DNA of 64,000 nt from the NCBI RefSeq assembly GCF_037975245.1, contig NC_092577.1, positions 16,692,013 to 16,756,012 on the forward strand, given 5' to 3'. Shown one piece after another: positions 10,232 through 19,978 of this stretch (positions are counted from its first letter, which is position 1; each line of letters begins with the position of its first letter). Both the position numbers and the translations under genes were made by a program. Source of the stretch: Apostichopus japonicus (lineage: Eukaryota > Echinodermata > Holothuroidea > Aspidochirotida > Stichopodidae). Under the pieces are notes generated by a model. The model saw only the letters and a program-made list of their open reading frames with translations, did no database searches and was not told the DNA's origin.

Positions 10232-10605
10232 TTGTTATTATTACGAATAGCGACCCTAACTCTATATTATGAATAGCACCCTCTTCTCGTTTGATGTATA
10301 GCAACCCTCATTTGGTTTTATAAATAGCACTCATTCCGTATTATGAATAACGACCCTCATTTCGTATTATGAACAGCGACCCTCATTGCGTATTATGAAT
10401 AGCGACCCTCATTCCGCATTATGAAAAGTGACCCTCATTACGTATTATGAATAGCGACCCTCTTCTAATATTATGAATACCGACCCTCTTCTTTGATTAT
10501 GAATAGCGATCCTTATGAACAATGACCCTTATGAATAATGACCCTTTTCTCAAATTATGAAAAGCGGTCCTTATGAATAGCGGTCCTTATGAATAGCGAC
10601 ATTGA
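10232..10605. repeat. Degenerate minisatellite, about 26-bp unit
   Basis: The unit TATTATGAATAGCGACCCTC plus six variable bases (ATTCCG and the like) is repeated roughly a dozen times. It shortens to a 16-17-bp unit (TTATGAATAGCGGTCC) towards the right end. There are no long open frames. Unit drift suggests an old array. Confidence 0.85.
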
Positions 10606-10745
10606 CCCTTCACCAGTGGTCTACCGGTGGGAAAAACAGCGGCATAACTGCATGACCACCCGGGTGGTACAGAGCTTGTCAAGAGGGCGGTATTGTACCA
10701 AAAACTGGAGAAGGGGGGCTAGGGGGGGTTCATCTGGGAAGTAAG

Positions 10746-11368
10746 TTGACCTTTTTGTTATTTAAGCAATTGTTTGTAGCGGTAACTGACCCAGGGTTGC
10801 CTTGTTCATATTTTGTACGTTTTTGGGGCGGGTTGCACTTGCGTCGTTGGGTTCCGGCGCTGTTTAGCAACAGAGAACCGCATAGTAGTACACCAAGCAG
10901 GTTGGTGCGTGTCATTTGCTCCGCTCTTATTGAGTTGCTCCCTGTTGACCTGTCACGGCCGGCCCTCGTTCACAGTTCCTTGCGGGATAGGGCCTTGAAT
11001 GCAATTTTTGTACAGGGACGTCATCCTGCGTATGGCGTTCGGTGCATTGAAGGCAGTATGGTTGCAGGCTCCGTGATCTTGCATGGAGAATTGCACGCGG
11101 TGCCTTGGTGACCAATCTGAAAGGGAATCACTGGCGATTGGGTGATGGACTGTGCCCGAGGACCGGCTGTGACAGCTTAGAGAGTACTGCCCATGTTTTT
11201 TTGGCATTGTTCCTTTGTTTTGAACTTGTGGGAGTGGTTTCAGACCTGGACCGACCGCTTAACGGGTGACCGTTCCTGGTCGGTAGGACGCGTTTTTTTT
11301 TCTTCCCAGGGCGAACATGGGTTTCAGATTTTTCAGGAATTTCGAAATTCGTTTGAAATCAGAGTTAG
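10746..11368 (+). pseudogene. C-terminal part of a second LINE lineage, left half of a split copy
   Basis: Plus-strand pieces in changing frames read like the C-terminal region of a LINE polyprotein. These are VRFWGGLHLRRWVPALFSN and REPHSSTPSRLVRV near 10815-10910, then RDLAWRIARGALVT, and a Cys/His zinc-knuckle stretch (CPRTGCDSLESTAHVF, then LNLWEWFQTWTDRL) near 11150-11260. Several frameshifts and a stop break it up. The sequence is cut at 11368 by the 3' LTR of the gypsy element. Matching downstream C-terminal LINE sequence reappears at 22299-22900. The lineage clearly differs from the CR1/L2 copy at 2660-5731. A Tx1-like or related clade is possible but not resolved. Confidence 0.6.
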
Positions 11369-12084
11369 TGTAATATTGTGACGAGCCCGGCTCCCCCGAT
11401 AGTAAAACTATATCGGGACTCGCGATAGAAAGGTACTGGGATATCTTGATGCCGTATTTATGCTTCTTCAGGAGATGTCTCGAACGGAAGAAAACAATGA
11501 GTTCACAGAAAAACAATTTGACAAGATCGGATTTGATTAATGATTCGGTATAATTTCTTCTCTGTCGATTCTCTTAACAAATAAAACTAAATTACAATGA
11601 TTTGACTTGACTTGACTCCGTCAATTAAACAATTAGGAGTGATGAAATAGTAACGAAGCAATGACGAAGCGACGAACTGATCACGGAGCGCTGACGGAGT
11701 GATAAAACTTTCGGCCCCCTTACTTCTATAAAATCCCTCTGCGCACAATCAGTAGGCAGCCAATAACCTGACCATCCAGTATTAACTTAACGATATAAAA
11801 ATAAGTGCGCTGGCACTGATCTGCCCTGATTGGTTGGGAGTTTGGAAGTCCATCCCCTTTCTATGGAAACTTCCATACCACGTGAGAGAACCTTCTCGAA
11901 TGTTCCACAGACATAATGGAATCTATTTTGGGAAAAGGCCCTGTACCAAGATTCAATAAGATAGTTAAAAACTTCTCGTGGGAAAACTGAATCCATGACC
12001 TAGATAAATACATAAGAGGCCCGTAAGGTGTCTCGATGGAGTTTTTCGGTAACATCAAAGAGATGGTATCACTATTTCATAACA
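11369..12084 (-). repeat. 3' LTR of the gypsy element (716 bp)
   Basis: Copy of the 5' LTR with an extra 21 nt (GTCTCGATGGAGTTTTTCGGT at 12029-12049, plus-strand reading). It abuts the polypurine tract on its internal side and the TTAG target duplication on its outer side. Confidence 0.93.
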
Positions 12085-12097
12085 TCCCCCTCAATCT
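12085..12097 (-). other. Polypurine tract of the gypsy element
   Basis: In element sense, GATTGAGGGGGA lies directly before the LTR TG. This is where plus-strand DNA synthesis would be primed. Confidence 0.7.
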
Positions 12098-12654
12098 TTT
12101 AAAATTTTTGGATACTCCAAAATTTTAACATCATACTGCTCTAACTTATCATTATCTCAAAAAGGTAGTGTACTGTAAGCACATTCACTAATATTCATTG
12201 ACTTCAATAAATGGTCTACATGTATCTCAAAGGTTAACATGTAGGTTACGTATTATTAAAATTATCATATGGTATATATGCACAAATATGATACTGCAGA
12301 GATTCTGCCCCACTGCTATGAACTGCCCTATAAATAGCACTATAGGTGTCACAACTAGCAATCCATTGTTGATTCCTGGAATAGATGTATACAGGAGATA
12401 CATAAGATAACATTATGACATAAGACTATGTGAATCAATTTTTATCCCCACATTTCACACGAAAATGCACTAAAAAAAGACACCAATTTGTGACATGAAA
12501 TGACCACCAAATTGGACCTATACTACTGCTTTAAGGTTGTCAAAATACAGACCTCTCCAGATTGAAATCTATAGACATGACATGACTCTACCTAATATCA
12601 AATGATGAGACATGTGAACTTGCAGAGAAGAAAAATATGGACCACCAAATGTGT

Positions 12655-12700
12655 GATGATGTTCGTAACGGGCGGTGTCTAAGTATGTTACGAACATCAT
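12655..12700. repeat. Inverted pair 1 of the ATGATGTTCGTAAC motif
   Basis: Forward copy at 12656-12669 and reverse copy at 12687-12700, separated by 17 nt (GGGCGGTGTCTAAGTAT). The arms match perfectly over 14 bp, so RNA or DNA can fold into a hairpin. Confidence 0.8.
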
Positions 12701-12837
12701 ATGCCTCAGAATATCCCTGAGAACAAGATCATTTCCATTTAAACAGGTATGACTGTATAGCATTCACTCCCAACTACTAAACAGGGGGACAAATATTATT
12801 GGGGACCGTGCATATTTTGCGTAGCAGTAACTCACTC

Positions 12838-12878
12838 AATGATGTTCGTAACGGTGTCTAGTCTGTTACGAACATCAT
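12838..12878. repeat. Inverted pair 2 of the ATGATGTTCGTAAC motif
   Basis: Forward copy ends at 12852 and reverse copy is 12865-12878. The 12-nt spacer GGTGTCTAGTCT resembles that of pair 1 (both contain GGTGTCTA). Confidence 0.8.
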
Positions 12879-13039
12879 CGCTTGTTGCAATGCTATTTAA
12901 ATTCCTCCACACAGATACAGAAGAGGTGTATATATTTTTAATATGTACCACCTATTGTGGTCTCCTGAATAACATTGCAAAATTGATACATGAAAGCCAT
13001 TCATGTTACATACAAGTGACTTTGGTTGTGGTGTCTTAT

Positions 13040-13793
13040 GACAAACCATGCATTGTGTCTTGTTACGAACATCATCCATTTTGGAATACTGTTGAGAAAT
13101 TCATCTCAACTCATTCATTTGGAGGCACCCATTGCTTCCCTCAATATTCTCTATTGGTTCATTCCAATTGCCACCATTTCAGTGCTGCAGAAACAATGTT
13201 CACGTTATGAGTATGATGTTCGTAACGGTGTCATCTTGTCAATGTGATCATAATGTACTATAGATGAATTTTGCAGGTGATTGCCCATGGTTGATGGACT
13301 GTATTGAGATATTTGACTTTGGTATGACGTCAGAATCATTGCTAAATATAAACTAGATGTTAGGCCCCATCAAAATCCCACAAAACTGGCAACTGGGGGA
13401 GAGCAAACCATGCATGGTGTCTTGTTACGAACATCATTAATGCTGGAATACCGCTGGGAAAAATATCTCAACTCAATGATTTGGCGGCACCATATTGCTT
13501 CCCTCAGTATGATGAGAGTAATGTGCTCAAAATGGGTTGGTATAATCCCATTGCTACCCCTTCCAGTGCTGCAGAAAAAATGTGCAAGTTATGTGGATGA
13601 TGTTTGTAACAGTGTCAACTTGTCACGATGATTGTGATGTACTATAACTGAATCTTGCAGGTGACTTTCTAATGTTGATGGGGATATTTGAGGTAAGTAT
13701 GGCTTCAACATCAAATCCCGAAAACATGGTTATATTCGGACAGGAAACCACACAGTGAGAGCTCCATGAAAGACACCATGTTACAAACATCAT
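13040..13793. repeat. Duplicated cassette bounded by inverted copies of the motif
   Basis: Unit A (about 13040-13270) and unit B (about 13410-13660) are diverged direct repeats. They share ACCATGCAT, TGGTGTCTTGTTACGAACATC-type starts, ATCTCAACTCA, CCCTCA and CAGTGCTGCAGAAA, and ends like GATGTACTATA plus TTGCAGGTGA. Each starts with the motif in reverse orientation (13062-13075; 13424-13437) and ends with it forward (13213-13226; 13597-13610, one mismatch). A third start remnant lies at 13780-13793. The spacing between units is about 370 bp. Confidence 0.75.
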
Positions 13794-15074
13794 TCACTCA
13801 GAGCCAACCTGGACCATGAATTTCAGTTGTAATTTTCTCAACTGTCTGAAGTCCAGTTATCTTCTGCTTTTCAATTTTATGTTCACAAGTTAGTAGAGTT
13901 ACAAATAAACTTGGTAGTTGTAGTATTTGAGTTATTTCATTTTTTAGGTGTTATGTCACAATTCCTGTTGCAGTATCATATTTGTGCTTATATACATTGA
14001 CACTATTCTCCTTGAATTTTTTGTGTACTTCTTCTATATTGATGACATCATATGATGTAATCTAAAAAAAAAAAAAAATATCATTTAGATATCTTAAAGT
14101 TACATGACACAGCAAAATATGCAGTATCTCTTACAAAATACATTTATGCATTTCATACATCAATAATACATTTATATCAAAAGTGAAATCATGCCGTGAT
14201 TTGGGGAGAGATCAGAGAATACTAGACTTATAGTTATCTTTTAACTGAACAGAACACCTTGGCGTTCCATAAAATATCGTACATTAAAAAAGAACCTTAA
14301 AATATTACAAACTCATTTAGAAAACCTCCTCTTTAATGAAGGCATAGTTTCAAAACTGTTTTGAAACCTTGTGAATCATATACATTCACTTCAAGAAAAT
14401 CAACAAAATGTGACTCGATAGCGTGGTGACCCTAGGTATGCACTCCGAAATGATAGTCTAGTAAAGTACCAAAGTACTAGATATTCGATACCATAAAAGA
14501 GACCCCATAGACTATGACATCAACAAATCTTTCTTCAAATTAACATAATACTTAACATCTTGTCTTTTCAACTTCATGATGAAATTTACTTTTGCATGAA
14601 TAATTGAGGAAAAGAAAATATATACATAATTTCCTCAAAAGATCTATACTTTCATCTATACAAAACATCTATACAACATAACTGTTGCTGTAAGCAAAAG
14701 TTGCACATCTTCAATGCTGTCTCTGAATAGCCTTCAATATAACATCAATGATGCAATGTAAATATCCTTAAAATATTTTCTCAATATATCAAAACCCATG
14801 TTGCTAATATTCCGGATATGTTCTAATTGCCGGGTAAACGTTTGAACGAATTCATAAGGAGAAATAAGGTATACTCATTACACATTTGTTATAAAAGATG
14901 AAACTAGGTCACTTGGTGATGTTTTTAACAATAAAGCTTATATTGTTACACCATACAGTACAATGACTTCCACTTAAATAGGTATGCAGGTAATTGCCAT
15001 GACGCATTCCATTCATACAATTGTGGGTAAAACACCTGTTCATCTGAACTTAAACAATTATGCAGTTATACATT

Positions 15075-17729
15075 CTAACCATATAATGTTTGCAACATCC
15101 TGCCTGGATTGCCTGTAATGTTCAATCCCTTTTCATGGAGAAAATTTATTATTTCCCCTGTGTTAGAATATTTTCCTACATTCCACCAAAAATCATGACT
15201 CTTAAAGCCTGATGGAAAACATGGTGTCTGATAGGTGACCAGAACCTGTAATTCACCCAATTTGTATCGAGCACGTTGGACTTTCATGTCTCCTTGTGGA
15301 GCATTTGCAAAAACTTTCTTTTGCCTTAATATGCTATCTCTGATGGAAGGATATGGAATTGCTAATCCTTCATTATGTGCTCTATTCTCTAAAAAGGATG
15401 CAACATTCATTGGCTTAGTGGTCACAAGACACATGATGTGATCTGAAGTTACCCCTGGCAAAATGTTACCAAACTCATCATGAAACTCAATATGTGCATC
15501 TTGCATGACATTAACATTTTCTGCATTAGAAGTGTTACTACTCAAAACATTTCGCATTCGTGCAACCTTTTCACTTGATGAACCCTTCGTTTTCAAGACC
15601 TGACGCAATTTCTGAATGTTGGTGATATTCTTAGTTTCAGAAGATGCTCTTACAAAACATGGTTTAAGCCTGTTATAATTGAATACATCACTAAGAATTT
15701 CTCCTTTGAGAGTGGCCAACAAATAATGAGTCCTATCTAAAACTTGATGGATCACTAGTGGTCCACACCATTCTGCAGCAATTTTGCGAGAGTTCGCAGT
15801 CAAGGAGGAAGACGTTGGCTTATACAGATACACTAATTGACCCGTTGAATAAATTGCACCTTTGTCCAGTTTTGCACTTATCTTAACATTTTGAGCATCT
15901 TGTTGCTTCTTTTGTAAGACTAACATTACCCTTGACAAATGATCAAATCGTTTCTTTAACAATGCAGCATACTCTCCATGAGATTGTGATAATCCTGCCA
16001 TTGGATTGAACGATAAATTTGTAAGATTTGGTGGCTTTCGTCCAAATGCAAGTTCAAATGGGCTATAGCTACCTAACTGAGGAGAGGAAAATGTGTTATA
16101 TGCATAGGCTGATGTTGGGACAAATCGTACCCAATCCGTACCAAACTGATTTAAGTTCACTTTGAGGAAATTTGAAAGAGTCTGAATGTGTCTTTCAACC
16201 TGTAAGCTTCCATGATTGCTTACACTGATGAACTTTTGTTCAATGCCTAAAGCTTTACTTAAGAGCTCCACTAATTTTCCTGTAAGAGAAGCTGCCGCAT
16301 CACTTATGATACAAGACGGTGGGCCAAAAGTTGTAACTACCCTCTGCAATAATGCTTCACATATTGTTTCAGCATCAAGAGTCTTAAGAGAAACACATAC
16401 AACAAATCTAGTGATCTCATCACAAACAACCATCAAATGTTTAAATCCTGTAGCCGTTGTGGGCATAGTCTTGAAATCCAGACTAAGTCTGTCAAAAGGA
16501 CGATAAGAATCAGGAATGCGAGCATGATATTGTCTCAATTTGTCCGGTTTCTTACGGAATTCTTGACAACGGAGACATGCCTGAATATAATTACTGATGC
16601 GTTGAAACATATTGCGCAGATAGAAATGCTGTCTAATGGTCAAATATGTACGCATTACACCCTGATGATTACTTAACAAGTCATCGTGATATCGAGATAT
16701 TATTTGTTCTACCATAGTCTCAGGTACGACTAACTGAAGAGTCATCTTAGCATCATTAGTCTCATGCAAAAATATCCTGAATAACAAACTATTACATAAC
16801 AAATAATCCTCTGCTTGAGAACGAACAGTTCTAGCATGCTTAACATTACTTGGAATAATGTCATGTGCAAGAAAATCATAAATTGGTTTGTAGTAAGGAC
16901 AAGTTTGTTGTTGAATTTGCAACTCTTTTACATCAAATGGCAGATCATAGTTTTTGATCAGCTTTCCTTGAATTGCCTTCATGACTTTATTCAATTCCTT
17001 TTGTTTTGGAATGTGCCCTGTAACCAAATGATCAATGTTTGTTATGACTGGCTTTGGCTGAGAAAATAATTCTGGTGGTGGTTCTCTGATTACCTCTTGC
17101 ACTCTATGTCTATTCTGATCCACTAATCTTGGCTCTGTAGGTTGAGAAACACTTGTAAAATTTGGCACAACTAATATGTCAGGGCTAAATGTATGTCTAT
17201 TTGCACTCGGCATAGAAATAGTAGGCCTTTGAATATATGTTTCTCTCTTGTCATTAGAAACAACTGGTGTAGTCGTCTTTTGTGACTCAGATTGTGGTCT
17301 CTGTGTAACATGCTCATTAGAATGTGTTGCCTTAGGAATGGATGTCCTATTAACTCTATTTGTTGATTCTTTGGCTGGGGAATCCTGCTTGGACTCCTTT
17401 GTGACTTTATTCGGAAATAAATCTGGAACTTTGACTCCCATTGACCTTGCCATTGACCTTGTCATGATTGGATTAAATGTCTCCTTAGGTGGAGTTGAAA
17501 AATCCTCATTAGAACTGACCTCTTGAGTAACCTGATCTATTTCAGAGTGGAATTCCTGTGGTGCTCTAGACAAATAATCTGCCAAAACCAATTCTGAGCC
17601 TTTCTTATAACCAACCTGAAATGTATATTCTGACAATTTGAACAGAAGTTTACGTAAGCGTGAAGTTGCTGGTTCTTGTTTTGATTTAAACAATTCAACA
17701 ATGGCTGAGTGATCAACATATGCCTCAAA
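15075..17729 (-). CDS. pol: Gypsy Pol, second part: RNase H end and integrase
   Basis: Same frame as the upstream part after the TAA. It opens with the end of RNase H and connection (RLRKLLFKLSEYTFQVGYK, ADYLSR). A linker of about 260 residues, rich in Ser, Thr and Pro, is unusually long. The integrase has an HHCC zinc-binding domain (YHDDLLSNHQG near residue 334 and CLRCQ near 374). Its catalytic D-D-E residues are in LSLDFK (about 404), IISDAAASL (about 461) and LQVERHIQ (about 497). A C-terminal extension of about 250 residues has no chromodomain that I can see. The integrase joins the element DNA to the target. All catalytic residues are present, so only the stop upstream disables this pol. 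Confidence 0.92.
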   Translation of the reverse strand, partial: FEAYVDHSAIVELFKSKQEPATSRLRKLLFKLSEYTFQVGYKKGSELVLADYLSRAPQEFHSEIDQVTQEVSSNEDFSTPPKETFNPIMTRSMARSMGVKVPDLFPNKVTKESKQDSPAKESTNRVNRTSIPKATHSNEHVTQRPQSESQKTTTPVVSNDKRETYIQRPTISMPSANRHTFSPDILVVPNFTSVSQPTEPRLVDQNRHRVQEVIREPPPELFSQPKPVITNIDHLVTGHIPKQKELNKVMKAIQGKLIKNYDLPFDVKELQIQQQTCPYYKPIYDFLAHDIIPSNVKHARTVRSQAEDYLLCNSLLFRIFLHETNDAKMTLQLVVPETMVEQIISRYHDDLLSNHQGVMRTYLTIRQHFYLRNMFQRISNYIQACLRCQEFRKKPDKLRQYHARIPDSYRPFDRLSLDFKTMPTTATGFKHLMVVCDEITRFVVCVSLKTLDAETICEALLQRVVTTFGPPSCIISDAAASLTGKLVELLSKALGIEQKFISVSNHGSLQVERHIQTLSNFLKVNLNQFGTDWVRFVPTSAYAYNTFSSPQLGSYSPFELAFGRKPPNLTNLSFNPMAGLSQSHGEYAALLKKRFDHLSRVMLVLQKKQQDAQNVKISAKLDKGAIYSTGQLVYLYKPTSSSLTANSRKIAAEWCGPLVIHQVLDRTHYLLATLKGEILSDVFNYNRLKPCFVRASSETKNITNIQKLRQVLKTKGSSSEKVARMRNVLSSNTSNAENVNVMQDAHIEFHDEFGNILPGVTSDHIMCLVTTKPMNVASFLENRAHNEGLAIPYPSIRDSILRQKKVFANAPQGDMKVQRARYKLGELQVLVTYQTPCFPSGFKSHDFWWNVGKYSNTGEIINFLHEKGLNITGNPGRMLQTLYG

Positions 17730-19949
17730 TTATACATTTTGCAATAAATGTTTGAATGCTGTCACATTAATAAATAGACCCATCACTTCTAATTCAGTTA
17801 CACTATACCTCTGACATGCTGGTGGTAATATCTTAGAGTAATATGCAATAATATTCTCTTTGTTGTTAACTCTTTGTGTCAGGTATGATCCTGTTGCTAC
17901 TCGTGATGTGTCGCTATATAATACAAAACGACCATATTTCTGTGGCATATGCAATATAGGTGGATTACACAACAACTCTTTAATATTTTGAAATGCACAC
18001 TGATGTTCCTCTGTCCATTTAAATACCTTTCTTTTACGACTCAAATGATGTAATGGTCTCAATAGTGCTTGAATATTTGGGAAAAACGACGCCACATAAT
18101 TAACTGCACCTACAAATCGTCTTACTGACTTAACATTGTGTGGTTTCGGTGTGTTCCTGATTGCTGCACATCTATCATGTAAAGTTTGGATACAAGCCTC
18201 ACCTTCTGGGGTTATTGAGAGCAAATGTCCCATATATCGGACTGAATTTTGAAAAATGCTACACTTTTTCGGAGAGATTTTCAATCCATTGTCCATTAAA
18301 ACCTTAAAAATTGCCTGTAGGTGTTGTTTGTGAGATCGTTTGTCTGCACTGTATACAATAATATCGTCATGATGAGCAATACAGAACTTATTTGAATTTG
18401 GGATCGTTGCCAAAATATCATTAATTTTCGACTGAAAGATCGCTGGAGATAAATTCAATCCCTGTGGTAAGCGTTTATAATAATAATGCTTTCCTCCATG
18501 AAATGAAGCAATACCTGTATATTGTTGTGCATGAACACTAAGTGGCAGACAGAAGAATGCAGACTTTAAATCAAGAACACCCAAAATTTTGGCTCCAGAG
18601 TACCCTATGGTACGGATAGTCTCATTCAGTAATGGAAATGGGTGATTGAGACGTTTTATTCTACTATTCAAGTAGCGAAAATCTGTGACAACCCTTTTGT
18701 CTTTTGTTCCCTTCTTTGGAATGAGGAAAACCGGTGAGGTATAAGACTGATGTCCTACCGCTAAGATTCCTAATCGCACTAATTTGTCAAGCTCACTGGC
18801 GACAATGACTTTGTCCTCATCTGAAAGTCTATAGGGACGTATGTAAAATGGCTCATCATTAGTAAGAGTAATGTCAGCCTCATAATTTGGACAGTGAGAC
18901 AATTCACCATAAAGAGAAAATGCATCTCTATGTGAGTCTAGAAATTCATATATGCTGTCTGTTTCTGAAACATTTAGAATACTTTGTTCCAAATTAATGT
19001 TATCTCTCATGATTTCCTGTTCAGATTTGGAAACCAGGGGATCATCGGCTGTCAAATGTGGATAACGATGTAAATTATATCGTGTAATTGCATCACGATT
19101 CTCTTTAGAGTTAGAATTGGTTTGAAAAAGAGACGGTTTTTCGATGTCTCTCATGACATTGAGAAAATCTAGAGATTCAGTAGGTATGTCTTCTGTGACC
19201 GTAATGATATCTGCTAAATCTAAATGAGCCACTGTGCGAGAAGGATGCAGACAAAATTTCTGGTTACCCATGTTCCTTAGTAGAATCTTTGTTCTACCTT
19301 TATGCATTTTCACTAACATTCGTGAAGGACACATACGAGATATTAAAGGAAACGGTTTAATAACCACATCTGCATTTCGTGCATATAGTGGAAGACGTCC
19401 CTGTACAGTAATGTATCTTTGCTGACCTGGGTAAATAACAAATCTCTGCACTGGCCTAAGGAAAACTTTGGCTTGTTTAATTCTAAAACAGTTTGTGGTA
19501 AAGTCCAAAGATCCATTCAATTCCTTCAGAGTTTGACTACCTAATATTAAGTCAATACCTGTCAGGTTTGCAGCAATTAAAGCAGAAAGCTGAAATTCAT
19601 GACCCTGAATTTTGACCTGAAATGTTATTGTGCTATACGCATGAATAAACTGACCATTACCCAACTTTAGGTTTACTACATCAACTGGGACTGGTTGTAT
19701 AGAGGATAAATACTTTGAATTTTGCACTGTAGAAGAAGAAATGATAGAGCGTGTCGCTCCACTATCAAACAACAATGAAATTCCTTTACCATCATGTAAA
19801 GTACCTCTTACAAAATTACGTGTGTCAAGTTGAATATCCACACTACGGTCGTTCCCTGTATATCTAGAACTAGGAATATTACTATTCTTCCAAATATTAT
19901 TTGCTTTACGTTTCGATCTTCCTTTACAAGGTACTTTGTCTGGAGTCAC
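17730..19949 (-). CDS. pol: Gypsy Pol, first part: protease, reverse transcriptase, RNase H start
   Basis: The aspartic protease has LLFDSGATRSIISS (catalytic D-S-G near residue 61) and LILGSQTLKEL. RT follows from about residue 330: IPKKGTKDKRVVTDFR, LDLKSAFFCLPLS (motif A), YYKRLPQGLNLSPAIFQ (motif B) and AHHDDIIVYS (motif C near residue 526). Motif C is normally Y-x-D-D. Here the first residue is His, although both catalytic Asp are present. RNase H starts around 630 (FVLYSDTSRVATGSYL, YSVTELEV). The frame is broken by TAA at 17730-17732 inside RNase H, just before YVDHSAIV. The same frame continues beyond it, so this is one pol gene with a nonsense codon. The listed 5' end is a GTG codon; pol is open further upstream into gag. 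Confidence 0.92.
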   Translation of the reverse strand: MTPDKVPCKGRSKRKANNIWKNSNIPSSRYTGNDRSVDIQLDTRNFVRGTLHDGKGISLLFDSGATRSIISSSTVQNSKYLSSIQPVPVDVVNLKLGNGQFIHAYSTITFQVKIQGHEFQLSALIAANLTGIDLILGSQTLKELNGSLDFTTNCFRIKQAKVFLRPVQRFVIYPGQQRYITVQGRLPLYARNADVVIKPFPLISRMCPSRMLVKMHKGRTKILLRNMGNQKFCLHPSRTVAHLDLADIITVTEDIPTESLDFLNVMRDIEKPSLFQTNSNSKENRDAITRYNLHRYPHLTADDPLVSKSEQEIMRDNINLEQSILNVSETDSIYEFLDSHRDAFSLYGELSHCPNYEADITLTNDEPFYIRPYRLSDEDKVIVASELDKLVRLGILAVGHQSYTSPVFLIPKKGTKDKRVVTDFRYLNSRIKRLNHPFPLLNETIRTIGYSGAKILGVLDLKSAFFCLPLSVHAQQYTGIASFHGGKHYYYKRLPQGLNLSPAIFQSKINDILATIPNSNKFCIAHHDDIIVYSADKRSHKQHLQAIFKVLMDNGLKISPKKCSIFQNSVRYMGHLLSITPEGEACIQTLHDRCAAIRNTPKPHNVKSVRRFVGAVNYVASFFPNIQALLRPLHHLSRKRKVFKWTEEHQCAFQNIKELLCNPPILHMPQKYGRFVLYSDTSRVATGSYLTQRVNNKENIIAYYSKILPPACQRYSVTELEVMGLFINVTAFKHLLQNV

Positions 19950-19978
19950 TGTATGATGAGTGCTATCATAAGTGCTCC

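Larger units (their letters stand above)
12098..15074 (-). other. Long non-coding 3' region of the gypsy element with structured repeats
   Basis: About 3 kb between the integrase stop and the polypurine tract, without any credible ORF, where most gypsy elements have little or an env. It holds seven sites of a 14-bp motif (ATGATGTTCGTAAC) in both orientations between 12655 and 13793, counting two hairpins of two motif copies as one site each, plus a duplicated cassette. The part from 13800 to 15074 is AT-rich with an A-run near 14060 and shows nothing recognisable. Confidence 0.7.

Noticed and set aside
10232-10605. CRISPR-like regularly spaced repeats
   Set aside because: The units are adjacent and degenerate without unique spacers, and the DNA is eukaryotic. 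It is a minisatellite.
12839-13210. Possible env or accessory ORF in the gypsy 3' region
   Set aside because: It is on the strand opposite to the element, lacks a signal peptide or glycosylated ectodomain pattern, and overlaps the repeated motif cassettes.
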